A stretch of DNA of 64,000 nucleotides from an uncultured Bacilli bacterium (GTDB lineage Bacteria > Bacillota_I > Bacilli_A > RF39 > UBA660), in assembly GCA_910584165.1 (NCBI GenBank), contig CAJTZU010000006.1:38106-102105 (forward strand), given 5' to 3'. Shown here piece by piece: positions 23,068 through 32,194 of this stretch (positions are counted from its first letter, which is position 1; each line of letters begins with the position of its first letter). The notes beneath the pieces are model-generated. The model did no database searches and had not been told where the DNA came from. It was given only the letters and a program-made list of their open reading frames with translations. Position numbers and translations under genes: made by a program.

Positions 23068-23076
23068 TGATATAAT
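23068..23076 (+). promoter_or_regulatory. Extended -10 promoter TGATATAAT
   Basis: 16 bases before the ATG at 23093. Confidence 0.6.
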
Positions 23077-23092
23077 ATTTTTGGTGATAATT

Positions 23093-24103
23093 ATGAAATA
23101 TCCTAGTTTTCTAAAAGATAATAGTACTATAGGGATTACCGCACCTTCCGATGGAATTGCAGATTTATTAAAACAGAAAAGATTAGAAAATGCCATAAAA
23201 CAATTAGAAGGAAACGGATTTCAAGTAATAGAAACAAATAATGTAAGAAAAAGTGAAATTGGGAGAAGCTCTAATGCAGAAACAAGAGCTAAAGAATTAA
23301 TGTCTCTTATAACAGATAATAATACTGAGGCAATTATTTGTGCTACAGGAGGAGACTTTTTAGTAGAAATTTTACCCTATCTAAATTTTGAAGAGATTGC
23401 TAAAAATCCTAAATGGATTCAAGGTTACTCTGATCCAACTGGTATTTTATTTCCAATTACAACAAAATTAGATATTGCCACTATCTATTCTAATAATATT
23501 TGTTCTTTTGGGATGAATCCTTGGCACGATTCTTTACAGAAAAATATTTCCATTTTAAAAGGAGAAAATATTACACAAACTTCTTTTGAACTTTATGAAA
23601 AAGAATATACTACCTACATAACAGGATTAGAGCCTTATCATTTAGATACTAAGGTAGAATGGAAAAATTTATTTAAAAAAGAAATTACCTTAGAAGGAAG
23701 AATGATTGGAGGATGTTTAGACTTACTTTCTGAATTAGCAGGAACTCCATTTGACTATGTTTCTAGCTTTCAAGAAAGATATAAAGAGGATGGAATTATT
23801 TGGTTTTTCGATAACTGTGAATTAACAAGTGAAGACCTTATTCGTACTTTTTGGAAACTAGAATCTTGTGGATGGTTTAGATACTGTAAAGGAGTTTTAT
23901 TAGGGCGAAGTGCAACAGAAACAAGCTATTATCAAGTTAGTTTTCAAGATACTTTAATAACAGCTTTAGAACACTTACACATTCCTGTTATTTATGATAT
24001 GGACTTTGGTCATATATCTCCTAGAATGACTATGATTAATGGTGTCTATGCTTATATAACTTCTAAAGATGGTAAAGGGAATGTTCGTTTTGAATACAAA
24101 TAA
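23093..24103 (+). CDS. LD-carboxypeptidase family protein (peptidase S66, MccF-like)
   Basis: 336 residues from the ATG after TTGGTGATAATT; the frame is open 37 codons upstream but that part runs through a terminator and promoter. S66 hallmarks: STIGITAPSDG at the start, ICATGGDFLVEILPYL (nucleophile region; family usually GGdGs/GGygs), IQGYSDPTGILF, GGCLDLLSELAGTP, IWFFDNCELTSEDLIRTFWKLESCGWF and the late DFGHISPRMTMINGV histidine. The expected nucleophilic Ser of the Gly-Tyr-Ser type turn is probably in GYSDPT. MccF-type members cleave peptide-nucleotide antibiotics such as microcin C; others trim peptidoglycan. Confidence 0.85.
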   Translation: MKYPSFLKDNSTIGITAPSDGIADLLKQKRLENAIKQLEGNGFQVIETNNVRKSEIGRSSNAETRAKELMSLITDNNTEAIICATGGDFLVEILPYLNFEEIAKNPKWIQGYSDPTGILFPITTKLDIATIYSNNICSFGMNPWHDSLQKNISILKGENITQTSFELYEKEYTTYITGLEPYHLDTKVEWKNLFKKEITLEGRMIGGCLDLLSELAGTPFDYVSSFQERYKEDGIIWFFDNCELTSEDLIRTFWKLESCGWFRYCKGVLLGRSATETSYYQVSFQDTLITALEHLHIPVIYDMDFGHISPRMTMINGVYAYITSKDGKGNVRFEYK

Positions 24104-24128
24104 AAAGACAATTTAATTGTCTTTTTTT
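24101..24128. terminator. Bidirectional intrinsic terminator
   Basis: AAAAAGACAAT / ATTGTCTTTTT between convergent genes ending at 24103 and 24113. Confidence 0.85.
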
Positions 24129-24601
24129 TGTTGATGATAATTTTTTTTACATTTATCTATTTCTATTAAAGCTTCTTCTCTTCCATGATAATCTTTTACA
24201 ATTACCTCCATATTTTGTAGAACTTTATAATTTTCAAAAAAATTTTTAATTTCCTGTAAAGTAAAACTAGATAAATCTTCTAATTTTTCTATTTCTCGAT
24301 ATCTTGGATCTACATCAACAACGGAAATAATTTTAATATCTTCTTTCCCATTATCATACATTTCTAAATATCCAATAACACGAGCAGGAACTACACATCC
24401 TGGAAAACTTGGCTCCGAACTAATTACTAAAATATCTAATGGATCTCCATCCCCTGCTAAAGTGTCTTCTACATAACCATACTCTGCTGGGTATGTCATA
24501 GCAGAATATAATACCCTATCTAATTTTACTCTACCCCGTTCTTTATCTACCTCATACTTATTTTTTGTACCAACTGGTATCTCTATAATTGCATTTACCA
24601 T
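24113..24601 (-). CDS. ppa: Inorganic pyrophosphatase (family I)
   Basis: 162 residues, normal for the bacterial family I enzyme. It splits pyrophosphate to phosphate using Mg2+. The signature GDGDPLDILV (about 50-59) supplies three metal-binding aspartates; EIPVGTKNKYEVD, YPAEYGYV, SVVDVDPRY and KDYHGREEAL supply the other active-site residues. GAGGTAGAAAT gives the start. A related but degenerate copy lies 1 kb away at 25073-25558. Confidence 0.93.
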   Translation of the reverse strand: MVNAIIEIPVGTKNKYEVDKERGRVKLDRVLYSAMTYPAEYGYVEDTLAGDGDPLDILVISSEPSFPGCVVPARVIGYLEMYDNGKEDIKIISVVDVDPRYREIEKLEDLSSFTLQEIKNFFENYKVLQNMEVIVKDYHGREEALIEIDKCKKNYHQQKKDN

Positions 24602-24683
24602 ATTTCTACCTCACTATTTTTATTATACACTAAAATACATAGTTTTTCTATGAATTTTATGATATGATTAAGTTGGTGAGAAT

Positions 24684-25076
24684 ATGAATTCAACAGAAAT
24701 CGCATTAGTACCTATTAGTGCTATAGAAAACAAAGAAAATATCCAATATATTCCTCTTGAAAAAGTAGAATATTTCGCTTATATTGCTAGTACTCTAACA
24801 CCACTTGAAGCTTTCACGAAGATAGATGGCTATACAAATGCTTTATGGGAATATATGCAAGATAAAAAATATCAAGAAAAAGAATTATTCTCTTATTATG
24901 ATAAATTAATTCATGCCAATATGGGTCATGCTTTTCTTTGCTCATTAATAGAGCTCTTATTATTAGAAAAAGAAATGAGAAATGATGGAATATCTAATGA
25001 TTATATTCATCAATATCAAAAACTACAAAATGAATATTTATATTTATTAAATCAATTAGAAAAAAAACAGTTCTAG
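24684..25076 (+). CDS. Protein of unknown function (130 aa)
   Basis: Not recognised. A soluble acidic protein with a helical second half (LIELLLLEKEMRND, YLYLLNQLEKK). TGATATGAT at about 24660-24668 and TTGGTGAG give a promoter and a ribosome site. It lies between the pyrophosphatase and its degenerate copy and overlaps the end of the latter by 4 bases, an arrangement that may be functional or chance. Confidence 0.55.
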   Translation: MNSTEIALVPISAIENKENIQYIPLEKVEYFAYIASTLTPLEAFTKIDGYTNALWEYMQDKKYQEKELFSYYDKLIHANMGHAFLCSLIELLLLEKEMRNDGISNDYIHQYQKLQNEYLYLLNQLEKKQF

Positions 25077-25092
25077 CAAGAACTGTTTTCTT
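25062..25092. terminator. Bidirectional intrinsic terminator
   Basis: AAAACAGTTCT / AGAACTGTTTT, loop AGCA, overlapping the ends of two convergent genes. Confidence 0.8.
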
Positions 25093-25558
25093 CTTTTTTA
25101 TAAAATACAGTATGTTCTTTGATAAGCTCCAAAGCTTCTTCTTTCGCATGATATCTAACAATATTAATATCACAATTATGAAGCTTTCCGTAATTTACAT
25201 AGTATTGCTTAATTTCATTTAAAGTAAAAATAGATAAATCAGATAAGTTTTGAATTTCATTATATCTAGGATTAAGGTCTGATACAGAAATAACTCTAAA
25301 AAATTCTTCTCCATCCTTATACATTTCTAAATAACCTACTACTCTTGCTGGAACAATACATCCTGGGAAAGAAGCCTCAGAATCAATTACTAATATTTCT
25401 AAAGGTCGATCTGGGCCAAGAGAAGTATGTGTAATATAACCGCATGCTATTGGACTTGGCATAGCAAAATATCTAATTTCACTTAATTTTGGAACTCCAT
25501 CAATAATTTTATATTTTCTTCTTGTATCTGCTTGTAATTCTATAACAGCATCTACCAT
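25073..25558 (-). CDS. Pyrophosphatase-like pseudoenzyme
   Basis: 161 residues, co-linear with the pyrophosphatase at 24113-24601 (VDAVIELQAD vs VNAIIEIPVG; ASFPGCIVPARVVGYLEMY vs PSFPGCVVPARVIGYLEMY). The metal signature GDGDPLDILV is GPDRPLEILV here, so all three metal aspartates are changed (to Pro, Arg, Glu). YPAEYGYV is SPIACGYI, VDVDPRY is SDLNPRY. Hydrolysis of pyrophosphate therefore looks impossible, yet the frame is intact, the fold residues are kept and it has its own AAAGGAGG ribosome site. It is probably a binding or regulatory protein, or a partner subunit. Confidence 0.8.
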   Translation of the reverse strand: MVDAVIELQADTRRKYKIIDGVPKLSEIRYFAMPSPIACGYITHTSLGPDRPLEILVIDSEASFPGCIVPARVVGYLEMYKDGEEFFRVISVSDLNPRYNEIQNLSDLSIFTLNEIKQYYVNYGKLHNCDINIVRYHAKEEALELIKEHTVFYKKEENSSC

Positions 25559-25679
25559 ATTAAAACCTCCTTTATGCTTTATTATTTACATTATACAAGA
25601 AACAAAATAGTTTTTCTATAAAAAAATTAAAATTATACATAATTATACAGTTTTTAAACATACTAAAATTGGTGATACT

Positions 25680-26189
25680 ATGTACTATGTAAATTGTTTC
25701 TTTGTATATTCCTTCTTAGGATTTCTTTTTGAAACATTATTATCCTTTTTTACAAAGCAAAATTTTAATAGTGGAATTTTATATGGCCCTATAACTCCAA
25801 TCTATGGACTAGGAGTTATTTTAATACTAACAATATCCCACTATTTCTTTATGAACCTTCACTTGCCTAGATGGAGAGAAACAATTATTGTCTTTTTTAT
25901 TTTAATAACAGTCTTAACACTACTAGAATGGATTGGTGGAGTTCTCATCGAAAAATTATTTGGCATTGTATTTTGGGACTATAGCAAATTACCATTTCAT
26001 ATTGGGCACTATATATCTTTAGAAATTTCTTTTATATGGGGATTTTTATCTATCTTATTAATTTATGTTATTAAACCTTTTATCAATCCTTTAGTTGAAA
26101 GTATTCCTAAAAGCGTTAGTATTGTATTTATTATTTTAGGACTTATTGATTTTATTTTTACATTTATTCATTTAAAAGGAGGAATCTAA
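25680..26189 (+). CDS. Membrane protein of the ABC_trans_CmpB (DUF1113) family
   Basis: 169 residues with about five membrane segments. The family pattern is clear: FFVYSFLGFLFETLLSF, NSGILYGPITPIYGLGVIL, LTLLEWIGGVLIEKLFGIVFWDYSKLPFHIGHYISLEISFIWGF. Members are called putative ABC-transporter permeases but act without a known partner and their role is unknown. It starts after GGTGATACT, 4 bases of overlap with the convergent dGTPase-like gene. Confidence 0.8.
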   Translation: MYYVNCFFVYSFLGFLFETLLSFFTKQNFNSGILYGPITPIYGLGVILILTISHYFFMNLHLPRWRETIIVFFILITVLTLLEWIGGVLIEKLFGIVFWDYSKLPFHIGHYISLEISFIWGFLSILLIYVIKPFINPLVESIPKSVSIVFIILGLIDFIFTFIHLKGGI

Positions 26190-26207
26190 GCGATTTCTCC
26201 TTTTTTC
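26174..26207. terminator. Bidirectional intrinsic terminator
   Basis: AAAAGGAGGAATC / GATTTCTCCTTTT (13 bp, one G-U) across the overlapping ends of the genes at 26189 and 26186. Confidence 0.8.
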
Positions 26208-27313
26208 TTTTTATACTGATTTTGAAAATAGTCATCTGTCATTCCAGCAATATAATCAATTACTTTTTGTTCATCTGATGTATTAATTAAATATTTATCA
26301 CACATATTTCCTAAAAATACTTGATAAATATCACTTTCATTATTTTTATTTTGTATTTCTTTTAAGTAGTAATCAAATAAAAATCTAAACATTTCTTCAT
26401 AATCATCTAGTGTTTCTTTAGAATTTGCTAATTCATAAATATGACTATAATTAAAAGATTTTAATTCCTTAATTGCTTGATAAACGGAGCTACTCATTTT
26501 GATATAAGGTTGATGCAAACTATGACCAATAATATCTAAAATAATTGTATTAATAATTTCACGATTAGTACTTCCCAAAACCTCTATAATATTGTTAGGA
26601 ATTTCATCTAAGGTTAAAACACCTAAACGAATAGCATCTTCAATATCTCTACCAATATAAGCAATCATATCACTAATTCTTACTACACAACCTTCTAACG
26701 TCATTGGACGTAGAGTTTTCAGTACAGTAGAGTCAGTATAACATTTTTCATAGAGCTCCAAAAATTGTTCTTTCGTTTTGAAAACGGGATAATACTGATC
26801 TTCTAAAAATTCCCCATTGTGACAAAGAACACCATCTAACACTTGAAGAGTAACATTATTTCCTTTACCGTGAGATTCTATATCCTTTAATACTCTTACA
26901 CTATGAACATTATGATTAAACATTCTTCCTGTTTTTTCTACACTAATTCTATTTAAAATAGCTTCACCAGCATGTCCAAATGGAACATGACCTAAATCAT
27001 GACCTAAAGCAATAGCTTCAATTAAATCCTCATTTAAATTTAAAGCTCTACCAATGGTTCTTGCAATTTTACTTACCATTTGCACATGTGTCATACGCTT
27101 ACTAATATTATCATTATCATTATTACTAAATACCTGTGTTTTATCAATGTATCTGGTATAAGATAAAGAATAGATAATTCTATCAATATCTCTAAAAAAG
27201 CTAGGTCTCATATCTGGTTGTTCTTCTTCTAAGCGAATTGCATCTTTATTATGCGTAGCATATTCTCCTAATAAGGAATCCAACTTATTCATATTTTCCA
27301 TTACTTCATTCAT
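26186..27313 (-). CDS. dGTPase-like HD-domain phosphohydrolase
   Basis: 375 residues. HD motifs in order: VQMVSKIARTIGRALNLNEDLIEAIALGHDLGHVPFGHAGE with the H...HD pair (metal site), HNVHSVRVL, and SDMIAYIGRDIEDAI for the last metal aspartate. This is the layout of deoxyguanosine triphosphate triphosphohydrolases, which turn dNTPs into nucleoside and triphosphate. Its start is 1 base after the alanine racemase stop and its GGAAGGGA ribosome site lies in that gene, so the two are coupled. Confidence 0.88.
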   Translation of the reverse strand: MNEVMENMNKLDSLLGEYATHNKDAIRLEEEQPDMRPSFFRDIDRIIYSLSYTRYIDKTQVFSNNDNDNISKRMTHVQMVSKIARTIGRALNLNEDLIEAIALGHDLGHVPFGHAGEAILNRISVEKTGRMFNHNVHSVRVLKDIESHGKGNNVTLQVLDGVLCHNGEFLEDQYYPVFKTKEQFLELYEKCYTDSTVLKTLRPMTLEGCVVRISDMIAYIGRDIEDAIRLGVLTLDEIPNNIIEVLGSTNREIINTIILDIIGHSLHQPYIKMSSSVYQAIKELKSFNYSHIYELANSKETLDDYEEMFRFLFDYYLKEIQNKNNESDIYQVFLGNMCDKYLINTSDEQKVIDYIAGMTDDYFQNQYKKKKGEIA

Positions 27314-27314
27314 T

Positions 27315-28343
27315 TTAATCCCTTCCTATTCTAGGAACTCTCTTCCCAATACTACAAATAACTTCATAAGGAATCGTATCTAAATAATTAGATATTTTCA
27401 TAATATGTTGGTTATCTTTTATTACTTCTACCGTATCATGTATAGAAACTTCATCATCAATTTCTACAAATAACATGTCCATACAGATTCTTCCAACTAT
27501 TGGATATGGTTTATTATGAATATAAATCATTCTGCCACTATTTTTACGAATAATTCCATCTGCATATCCAATTGGGATAACACCAATTTTAGTATCTTTT
27601 AAAGCCTGATAGAAGCCGCCATAACCTAAGGTATCCCCTTTCTTCAAATCATGTATTTGAATGATTTCACTCACTACTTTAAAAGTAGACTCGAAAGAAA
27701 TATTACTATCTAGTAGTCCATACATAATAATTCCCAAACGACAACCATTTTCAAAATTTCTTTTTTTATGAGTTAACATAGCTTCACTTGCACAAATATG
27801 AATAATAGGAATATCTTCTTTATTAACAACAATTTTTTCAAATTTATTTATTTGCTCTTCAGTAGAATTTGGTGCATCATAAATATGAGTATAAACACCC
27901 TCAACTCTATTTTTTAGTATTCTATAAATCTCTAGATATTCTTCTTTTGTGGAAATTCCTAGACGATGCATGCCAGTATCAATTTTAATATGACATTTCA
28001 GATTCTTATCTTTTATTGCTTTTGCGTATTCTAAACTAGGTACTGTAATTGTAATATCCTTTTGCTCACAGATATCCAAATATTCTATTCCAATATATCC
28101 TAAACATAAAATAGGTATTTCTAAAAACTGTTTTCTAATTTCTAATGCCTCATCCAAAGTAGCAACAGCCAAATAATTGATTCCTGCTTGTAAAAGGGTA
28201 TGAATAATTTCTTCTCCATGACCATAGCCATCCGCTTTAACTACTCCAAAATAATAAGAGTAGGAAGGTACTTTTTCTATTACCTTTTTGATATTATGAT
28301 AAATACTTTTTAAATCAATTTCTACATAAGTATTTCTATGCAT
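27315..28343 (-). CDS. alr: Alanine racemase
   Basis: 342 residues. It makes D-alanine for peptidoglycan with PLP: YVEIDLKSIYHNI, the PLP lysine K36 in VVKADGYGHG, HIKIDTGMHRLG, and GRICMDMLFVEID late in the protein. The family's catalytic tyrosine is likely in LGYGGFYQ. Middle of the cls-alr-dgt run, 10 bases after cls, which fits a wall/lipid operon. Its presence says the organism makes a cell wall. Confidence 0.92.
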   Translation of the reverse strand: MHRNTYVEIDLKSIYHNIKKVIEKVPSYSYYFGVVKADGYGHGEEIIHTLLQAGINYLAVATLDEALEIRKQFLEIPILCLGYIGIEYLDICEQKDITITVPSLEYAKAIKDKNLKCHIKIDTGMHRLGISTKEEYLEIYRILKNRVEGVYTHIYDAPNSTEEQINKFEKIVVNKEDIPIIHICASEAMLTHKKRNFENGCRLGIIMYGLLDSNISFESTFKVVSEIIQIHDLKKGDTLGYGGFYQALKDTKIGVIPIGYADGIIRKNSGRMIYIHNKPYPIVGRICMDMLFVEIDDEVSIHDTVEVIKDNQHIMKISNYLDTIPYEVICSIGKRVPRIGRD

Positions 28344-28353
28344 AAAAACCTCC

Positions 28354-29868
28354 TTACATTAAAGGCGCAAAAATCTTTGCAATAGTACCAATCAATCGCT
28401 TATACCATGGAATCCTTTTCATTTTTTCTTCATCCATGAAATTAGATTTTTCTAAAGTATTTATAAAATCTTTTTTTATGTCTTCTAATATTTTTGATTG
28501 ATAAATCCAAACAGCATTCTCATAATGGTGATATAAACTTCTAAAATCTAAATTAATGGTTCCTACTACACCTACTTTATCATCACAAATAAAAGTTTTA
28601 GAATGAATAAATCCTGGTGCATATTCATAAATTTCTACTCCTGACTTCATAAGGATTGGATAATACGACTCTGTAATAGCATGAACTACCCACTTATCAG
28701 GAATTGCTGGTGTAATAATTTTTACATCTACTCCCCTCTTCGCCGCATTCGTAAGGGCCAAAATAAGCTCATAAGTAAGAATTAAATAAGGCGTTGTTAT
28801 GTAAATATAATCATTCGCTGAATTAATCATATTTAAATATACAGTCTCTCCTGCTGTCTCTTTCTTTAAAGGACTATCCCCATAAGGAGCAAAATAACCA
28901 TCACTAGGATATTTTTTTTGTAATGGCAAATAGGCATCAATTGGTGTATTATCTACTTTAAATATACTCCATGCATCTAAAAATATCATTGTTAAAGTTG
29001 AAACAGCTTCTCCTTTTAAACGAACACCTGTATCTTTCCAATGCCCAAACTTTGTTACTTCATTAATATATTCATCAGCTAAATTAATGCCGCCTGTATA
29101 GCCAACATCGCCATCAATTACCATTATTTTTCTATGATCGCGATTATTATAAATAATTGATAAGATTGGCTTAAATCGATTAAAAGAAATGCATGGAATT
29201 CCCATCTTTTTTAATTCTTTATAATAATTATTAGGAAGTTTTGATATACATCCCAAATCATCATAAATGACACGTACATCAACCCCTTCTTCTTTTTTAT
29301 CCAAAAGAATTTCTAAAATAGTATCCCACATTTTGCCTTTCTCAATAATAAAATATTCCAAGAAAATAAATTTTTTAGCTTCTTTTAAATCCTTAATCAT
29401 ATCAGCAAACATATCTTCTCCAATAGAATAATAAGTTGCGGTTGTATTTTTATAAATAGGAGAATTAACGTTATCATAAATATATCTAGCTTGACCATAT
29501 ATCGTTTTATCTTGACTTTTAAGTTCTTCTAATGGTTTTGAACTTTGATATTCATAATTTTCAATTTCAAATCGTTCTTTTCTATATTTTTTTCGAATCC
29601 AAATCTTACCATTTAATAAATATAGAAAAACTCCCAAAATTGGAAAAACTATTAATAGTAAGAGCCATGGTATTTTAAAAGAGGGATTCAAATTATCATT
29701 TAATAAAGCCATTGAGATAAAAAAACTAATAATCATTAAAAATAGATAAATAAATAAGGATGCTGTACTCAAATACATAAACAAAAAAAATAAAAAAATA
29801 GCCTGAAACAAGATTAATATTCCATTAATCACTACCCTACTAAAAAGAAACTTTGATATTTTATGCAT
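28354..29868 (-). CDS. cls: Cardiolipin synthase (phospholipase D type)
   Basis: 504 residues. Two N-terminal membrane segments (FLFFLFMYLSTASLFIYL, IPWLLLLIVFPILGVFLYLL), then two phospholipase-D HKD motifs: HRKIMVIDGDVGYTGGIN (about 225) and HSKTFICDDKVGVVGTINLDFRS (about 420). It joins two phosphatidylglycerols into cardiolipin at the membrane. First gene of the cls-alr-dgt run, read from TGTTATAAT at 29884-29892 with GGTGATAAT as ribosome site. The TAM41-like gene at 41613 would supply CDP-DAG upstream in the same lipid pathway. Confidence 0.93.
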   Translation of the reverse strand: MHKISKFLFSRVVINGILILFQAIFLFFLFMYLSTASLFIYLFLMIISFFISMALLNDNLNPSFKIPWLLLLIVFPILGVFLYLLNGKIWIRKKYRKERFEIENYEYQSSKPLEELKSQDKTIYGQARYIYDNVNSPIYKNTTATYYSIGEDMFADMIKDLKEAKKFIFLEYFIIEKGKMWDTILEILLDKKEEGVDVRVIYDDLGCISKLPNNYYKELKKMGIPCISFNRFKPILSIIYNNRDHRKIMVIDGDVGYTGGINLADEYINEVTKFGHWKDTGVRLKGEAVSTLTMIFLDAWSIFKVDNTPIDAYLPLQKKYPSDGYFAPYGDSPLKKETAGETVYLNMINSANDYIYITTPYLILTYELILALTNAAKRGVDVKIITPAIPDKWVVHAITESYYPILMKSGVEIYEYAPGFIHSKTFICDDKVGVVGTINLDFRSLYHHYENAVWIYQSKILEDIKKDFINTLEKSNFMDEEKMKRIPWYKRLIGTIAKIFAPLM

Positions 29869-29883
29869 ATTATCACCAATCTT

Positions 29884-29892
29884 ATTATAACA
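29884..29892 (-). promoter_or_regulatory. Extended -10 promoter TGTTATAAT of cls-alr-dgt
   Basis: Minus strand, 15 bases before the start at 29868. Confidence 0.55.
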
Positions 29893-29958
29893 AAAATTAG
29901 TCGCTATTTCTAGAAATACATCTTTTCATACAAAATTCTCTAATATTTTTTTAGATTT

Positions 29959-29967
29959 TGTTATAAT
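29959..29967 (+). promoter_or_regulatory. Extended -10 promoter TGTTATAAT
   Basis: About 94 bases before the ATG at 30062. The leader holds two small hairpins (CAACT/AGTTG and GGTAG/CTACC) with no T-run. Confidence 0.5.
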
Positions 29968-30061
29968 ATAAGAAAATGCAACCGAAATTTGACAAAAAAC
30001 AACTGATAGTTGGTAGTATGCTACCGAGTTTCCATTGTATGATTATGGCGAGGTGAAAGAA

Positions 30062-31651
30062 ATGAAATTCAATGAAAAATTACAAAAGCTTAGAAAACAA
30101 AATAAAATGTCCCAAGAACAACTTGCTGATTTACTAGAAGTATCGAGGCAGGCAGTTTCCAAATGGGAATCTGGAACTACCTATCCAGAAATGGATAAAT
30201 TATTAATGCTCTGCAAAATATTTAAATGCACATTAGATGAACTTACAAACGACGATATTTTAGATATTACAGTAGAAGAAAAAGAAGAAAATGCAAAGAA
30301 AAACTGGATTAATGTATTATTAGATTATTTAAATAAAACTATCCATATGATAAAAGATATGAGTTTTCACGATATCTTATCTATGATTCTAAAAATGTTT
30401 ATCGTATTTCTCTTTTTAATCATTTTATGTATTCCAGTATATGGTCTTTATCTTCTTGGAAGTAGTATTTTCTTTATCCTAGGAGAAGGAATTGGAAAAG
30501 TTCTTTCCGATTTATGGTTATTTATATTGATTATTTCTTATGTTATATTAGCTGTTACTATTTTTCTATATACGTTCAAAATACAATATCTAGATAATTT
30601 TGAAAAAAAGAAAATTCTAGATACTAATAAAGAAGAATGGATAGAAAATGAAAATAGTGAAAAACAAAAAGTACAAATCATTTATCGTGATAATTCCACT
30701 TCTACCTTATTTCAAACTTTTGGGAAATTATGCACATGTATGTTGAAAGGTATTATATTCTTTTTATCACTTCCTTTTTTCCTCTTTTTTGCGGGATTAT
30801 TTATTGTATTAATATTACTAATCTACGGACTATTTAATGGTATTTTCTATATTGGCTTTTTAACAGCTAGTTTCTTTAGTATTTTACTCGTATATTGTAT
30901 TCTTAAATTTTTAATGGAAATTATTTTTTCAAAGAAAACAAATTTTAATAGAATGTTTCGATTGGTAATTATTTCTATTGCTGGAATTGGGATTGCTATT
31001 GGAATTTCTATCTTTGAAATAGCTGATAGTAGTTATGAAAATTCGTTACCAGATAATGTATCTAAAATTTCTTATGATAAAACTATGCCTTATCAAAATG
31101 GACTACATATAGGTAGTAATATTACTTATTATCATAATGGAGATTATAACTATTATGAAGATAATATTAAATATGTAGAAGATAATACTTTAACAGACTC
31201 TATCCGTATTAATATATCCTATGTAGAAGACTTTTTAGAAAAACCATATATTTATCTAACAACGGATAATGAAATTAGAATTCAAGCTAATGAAAAATTT
31301 AAACCATTAAATAATATTTTATTAAATGATTTACGTAATAAAAAATTTCACAATTATGAATTACTTTATGAAACAGAAATTACCATTTATGGAAATAAAC
31401 AAATGATTCAACTCCTACAAAAAAATTTAGAAGAAAAATTAAAACAAAAAAATTCAAATGAATTATATCAATGTCGTGAGCAAAATAGAGTATTACAGGA
31501 AAAATTAAATCATGGTGATTCTTGTGAAAAATTAGAATATGAGCTAGAAACTAAACAATTAGAATTAGAAGAGTTAAAACAAAAAAATGAAGAAATAGAA
31601 GAAGAATTAAAACACTATAAAGATACTCTACAAAATCTAATTACACAATAA
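30062..31651 (+). CDS. XRE-type HTH protein with a membrane domain and coiled-coil tail
   Basis: 529 residues from the ATG after GAGGTGAAAG. Residues 1-65 are a canonical HTH (LQKLRKQNKMSQEQLADLLEVSRQAVSKWESGTTYPEMDKL). Several membrane segments follow (about 105-130, 140-175, 220-285, 295-320). An outside part (SSYENSLPDNVSKIS onward) with many Tyr, Asp and Asn leads to a predicted coiled coil of about 50 residues at the end (LEYELETKQLELEELKQKNEEIEEEL). HTH-plus-membrane proteins of this type sense envelope signals; the exact family of the outer part was not recognised. Confidence 0.75.
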   Translation: MKFNEKLQKLRKQNKMSQEQLADLLEVSRQAVSKWESGTTYPEMDKLLMLCKIFKCTLDELTNDDILDITVEEKEENAKKNWINVLLDYLNKTIHMIKDMSFHDILSMILKMFIVFLFLIILCIPVYGLYLLGSSIFFILGEGIGKVLSDLWLFILIISYVILAVTIFLYTFKIQYLDNFEKKKILDTNKEEWIENENSEKQKVQIIYRDNSTSTLFQTFGKLCTCMLKGIIFFLSLPFFLFFAGLFIVLILLIYGLFNGIFYIGFLTASFFSILLVYCILKFLMEIIFSKKTNFNRMFRLVIISIAGIGIAIGISIFEIADSSYENSLPDNVSKISYDKTMPYQNGLHIGSNITYYHNGDYNYYEDNIKYVEDNTLTDSIRINISYVEDFLEKPYIYLTTDNEIRIQANEKFKPLNNILLNDLRNKKFHNYELLYETEITIYGNKQMIQLLQKNLEEKLKQKNSNELYQCREQNRVLQEKLNHGDSCEKLEYELETKQLELEELKQKNEEIEEELKHYKDTLQNLITQ

Positions 31652-31682
31652 AAAGTAAAGTTACCTTTACTTTTTTATTTTT
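31650..31682 (+). terminator. Intrinsic terminator
   Basis: AAAAGTAAAG / CTTTACTTTT with TTAC loop and T-run. Confidence 0.8.
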
Positions 31683-31715
31683 TTCCACTATACTAAAAAT
31701 GGCAAGAGGTAAAGT

Positions 31716-32180
31716 ATGAAAAAGAGTGCAGGAATTATAGTTTATAAAATTGTAGATAATCAGATTTATATCTTTTTAGCACACATGGGTGGCCCTTATT
31801 GGGAAGGAATTAATACTTGGTCCATTCTAAAAGGGGAACATGCCAAAAAGGAAAAAATATTAGATACTGCTATTCGTGAATTTCATGAAGAATGTGGCCA
31901 ACCAGTATCTTTTCAAAATCTAGTTTATATTCATTCTGAAAAGCAAAGTAAAAATAAATTAGTCGTTTTCTTTGCTGGAGAAACTGAAATTGATTCTACC
32001 AAATGTTTCAGTAATACATTTTCTCTAGAATGGCCTAAAGGAAGTGGTACTATTCAACAATTCCCAGAAATGGATGAATATAAATGGTTTCCTATAGAGG
32101 AGGCAAAAAAGATTATTTTACGTGGTCAAAGAAAAAGTTTATGGAAGTTAGAAAAATATATAAAAAATAGTCATCATTAG
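31716..32180 (+). CDS. Nudix hydrolase
   Basis: 154 residues. Nudix box GEHAKKEKILDTAIREFHEECGQ (G-x5-E-x7-RE-x2-EE-x-G) at about 47-69 after the usual AGIIVYKIVDNQIYIFLAHM strand. The substrate cannot be read off; NDP-sugar or diadenosine-type hydrolysis is possible. Second of three Nudix genes in the window. AAGAGGTAAAGT is the ribosome site. Confidence 0.85.
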   Translation: MKKSAGIIVYKIVDNQIYIFLAHMGGPYWEGINTWSILKGEHAKKEKILDTAIREFHEECGQPVSFQNLVYIHSEKQSKNKLVVFFAGETEIDSTKCFSNTFSLEWPKGSGTIQQFPEMDEYKWFPIEEAKKIILRGQRKSLWKLEKYIKNSHH

Positions 32181-32194
32181 ATGACTATTTTTCT
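32161..32194. terminator. Bidirectional intrinsic terminator
   Basis: AAAAATAGTCAT / ATGACTATTTTT between convergent genes ending at 32180 and 32185. Confidence 0.85.

Noticed and set aside
22982..23092. N-terminal extension of the S66 peptidase
   Set aside because: Those codons cross a terminator and the extended -10 promoter.
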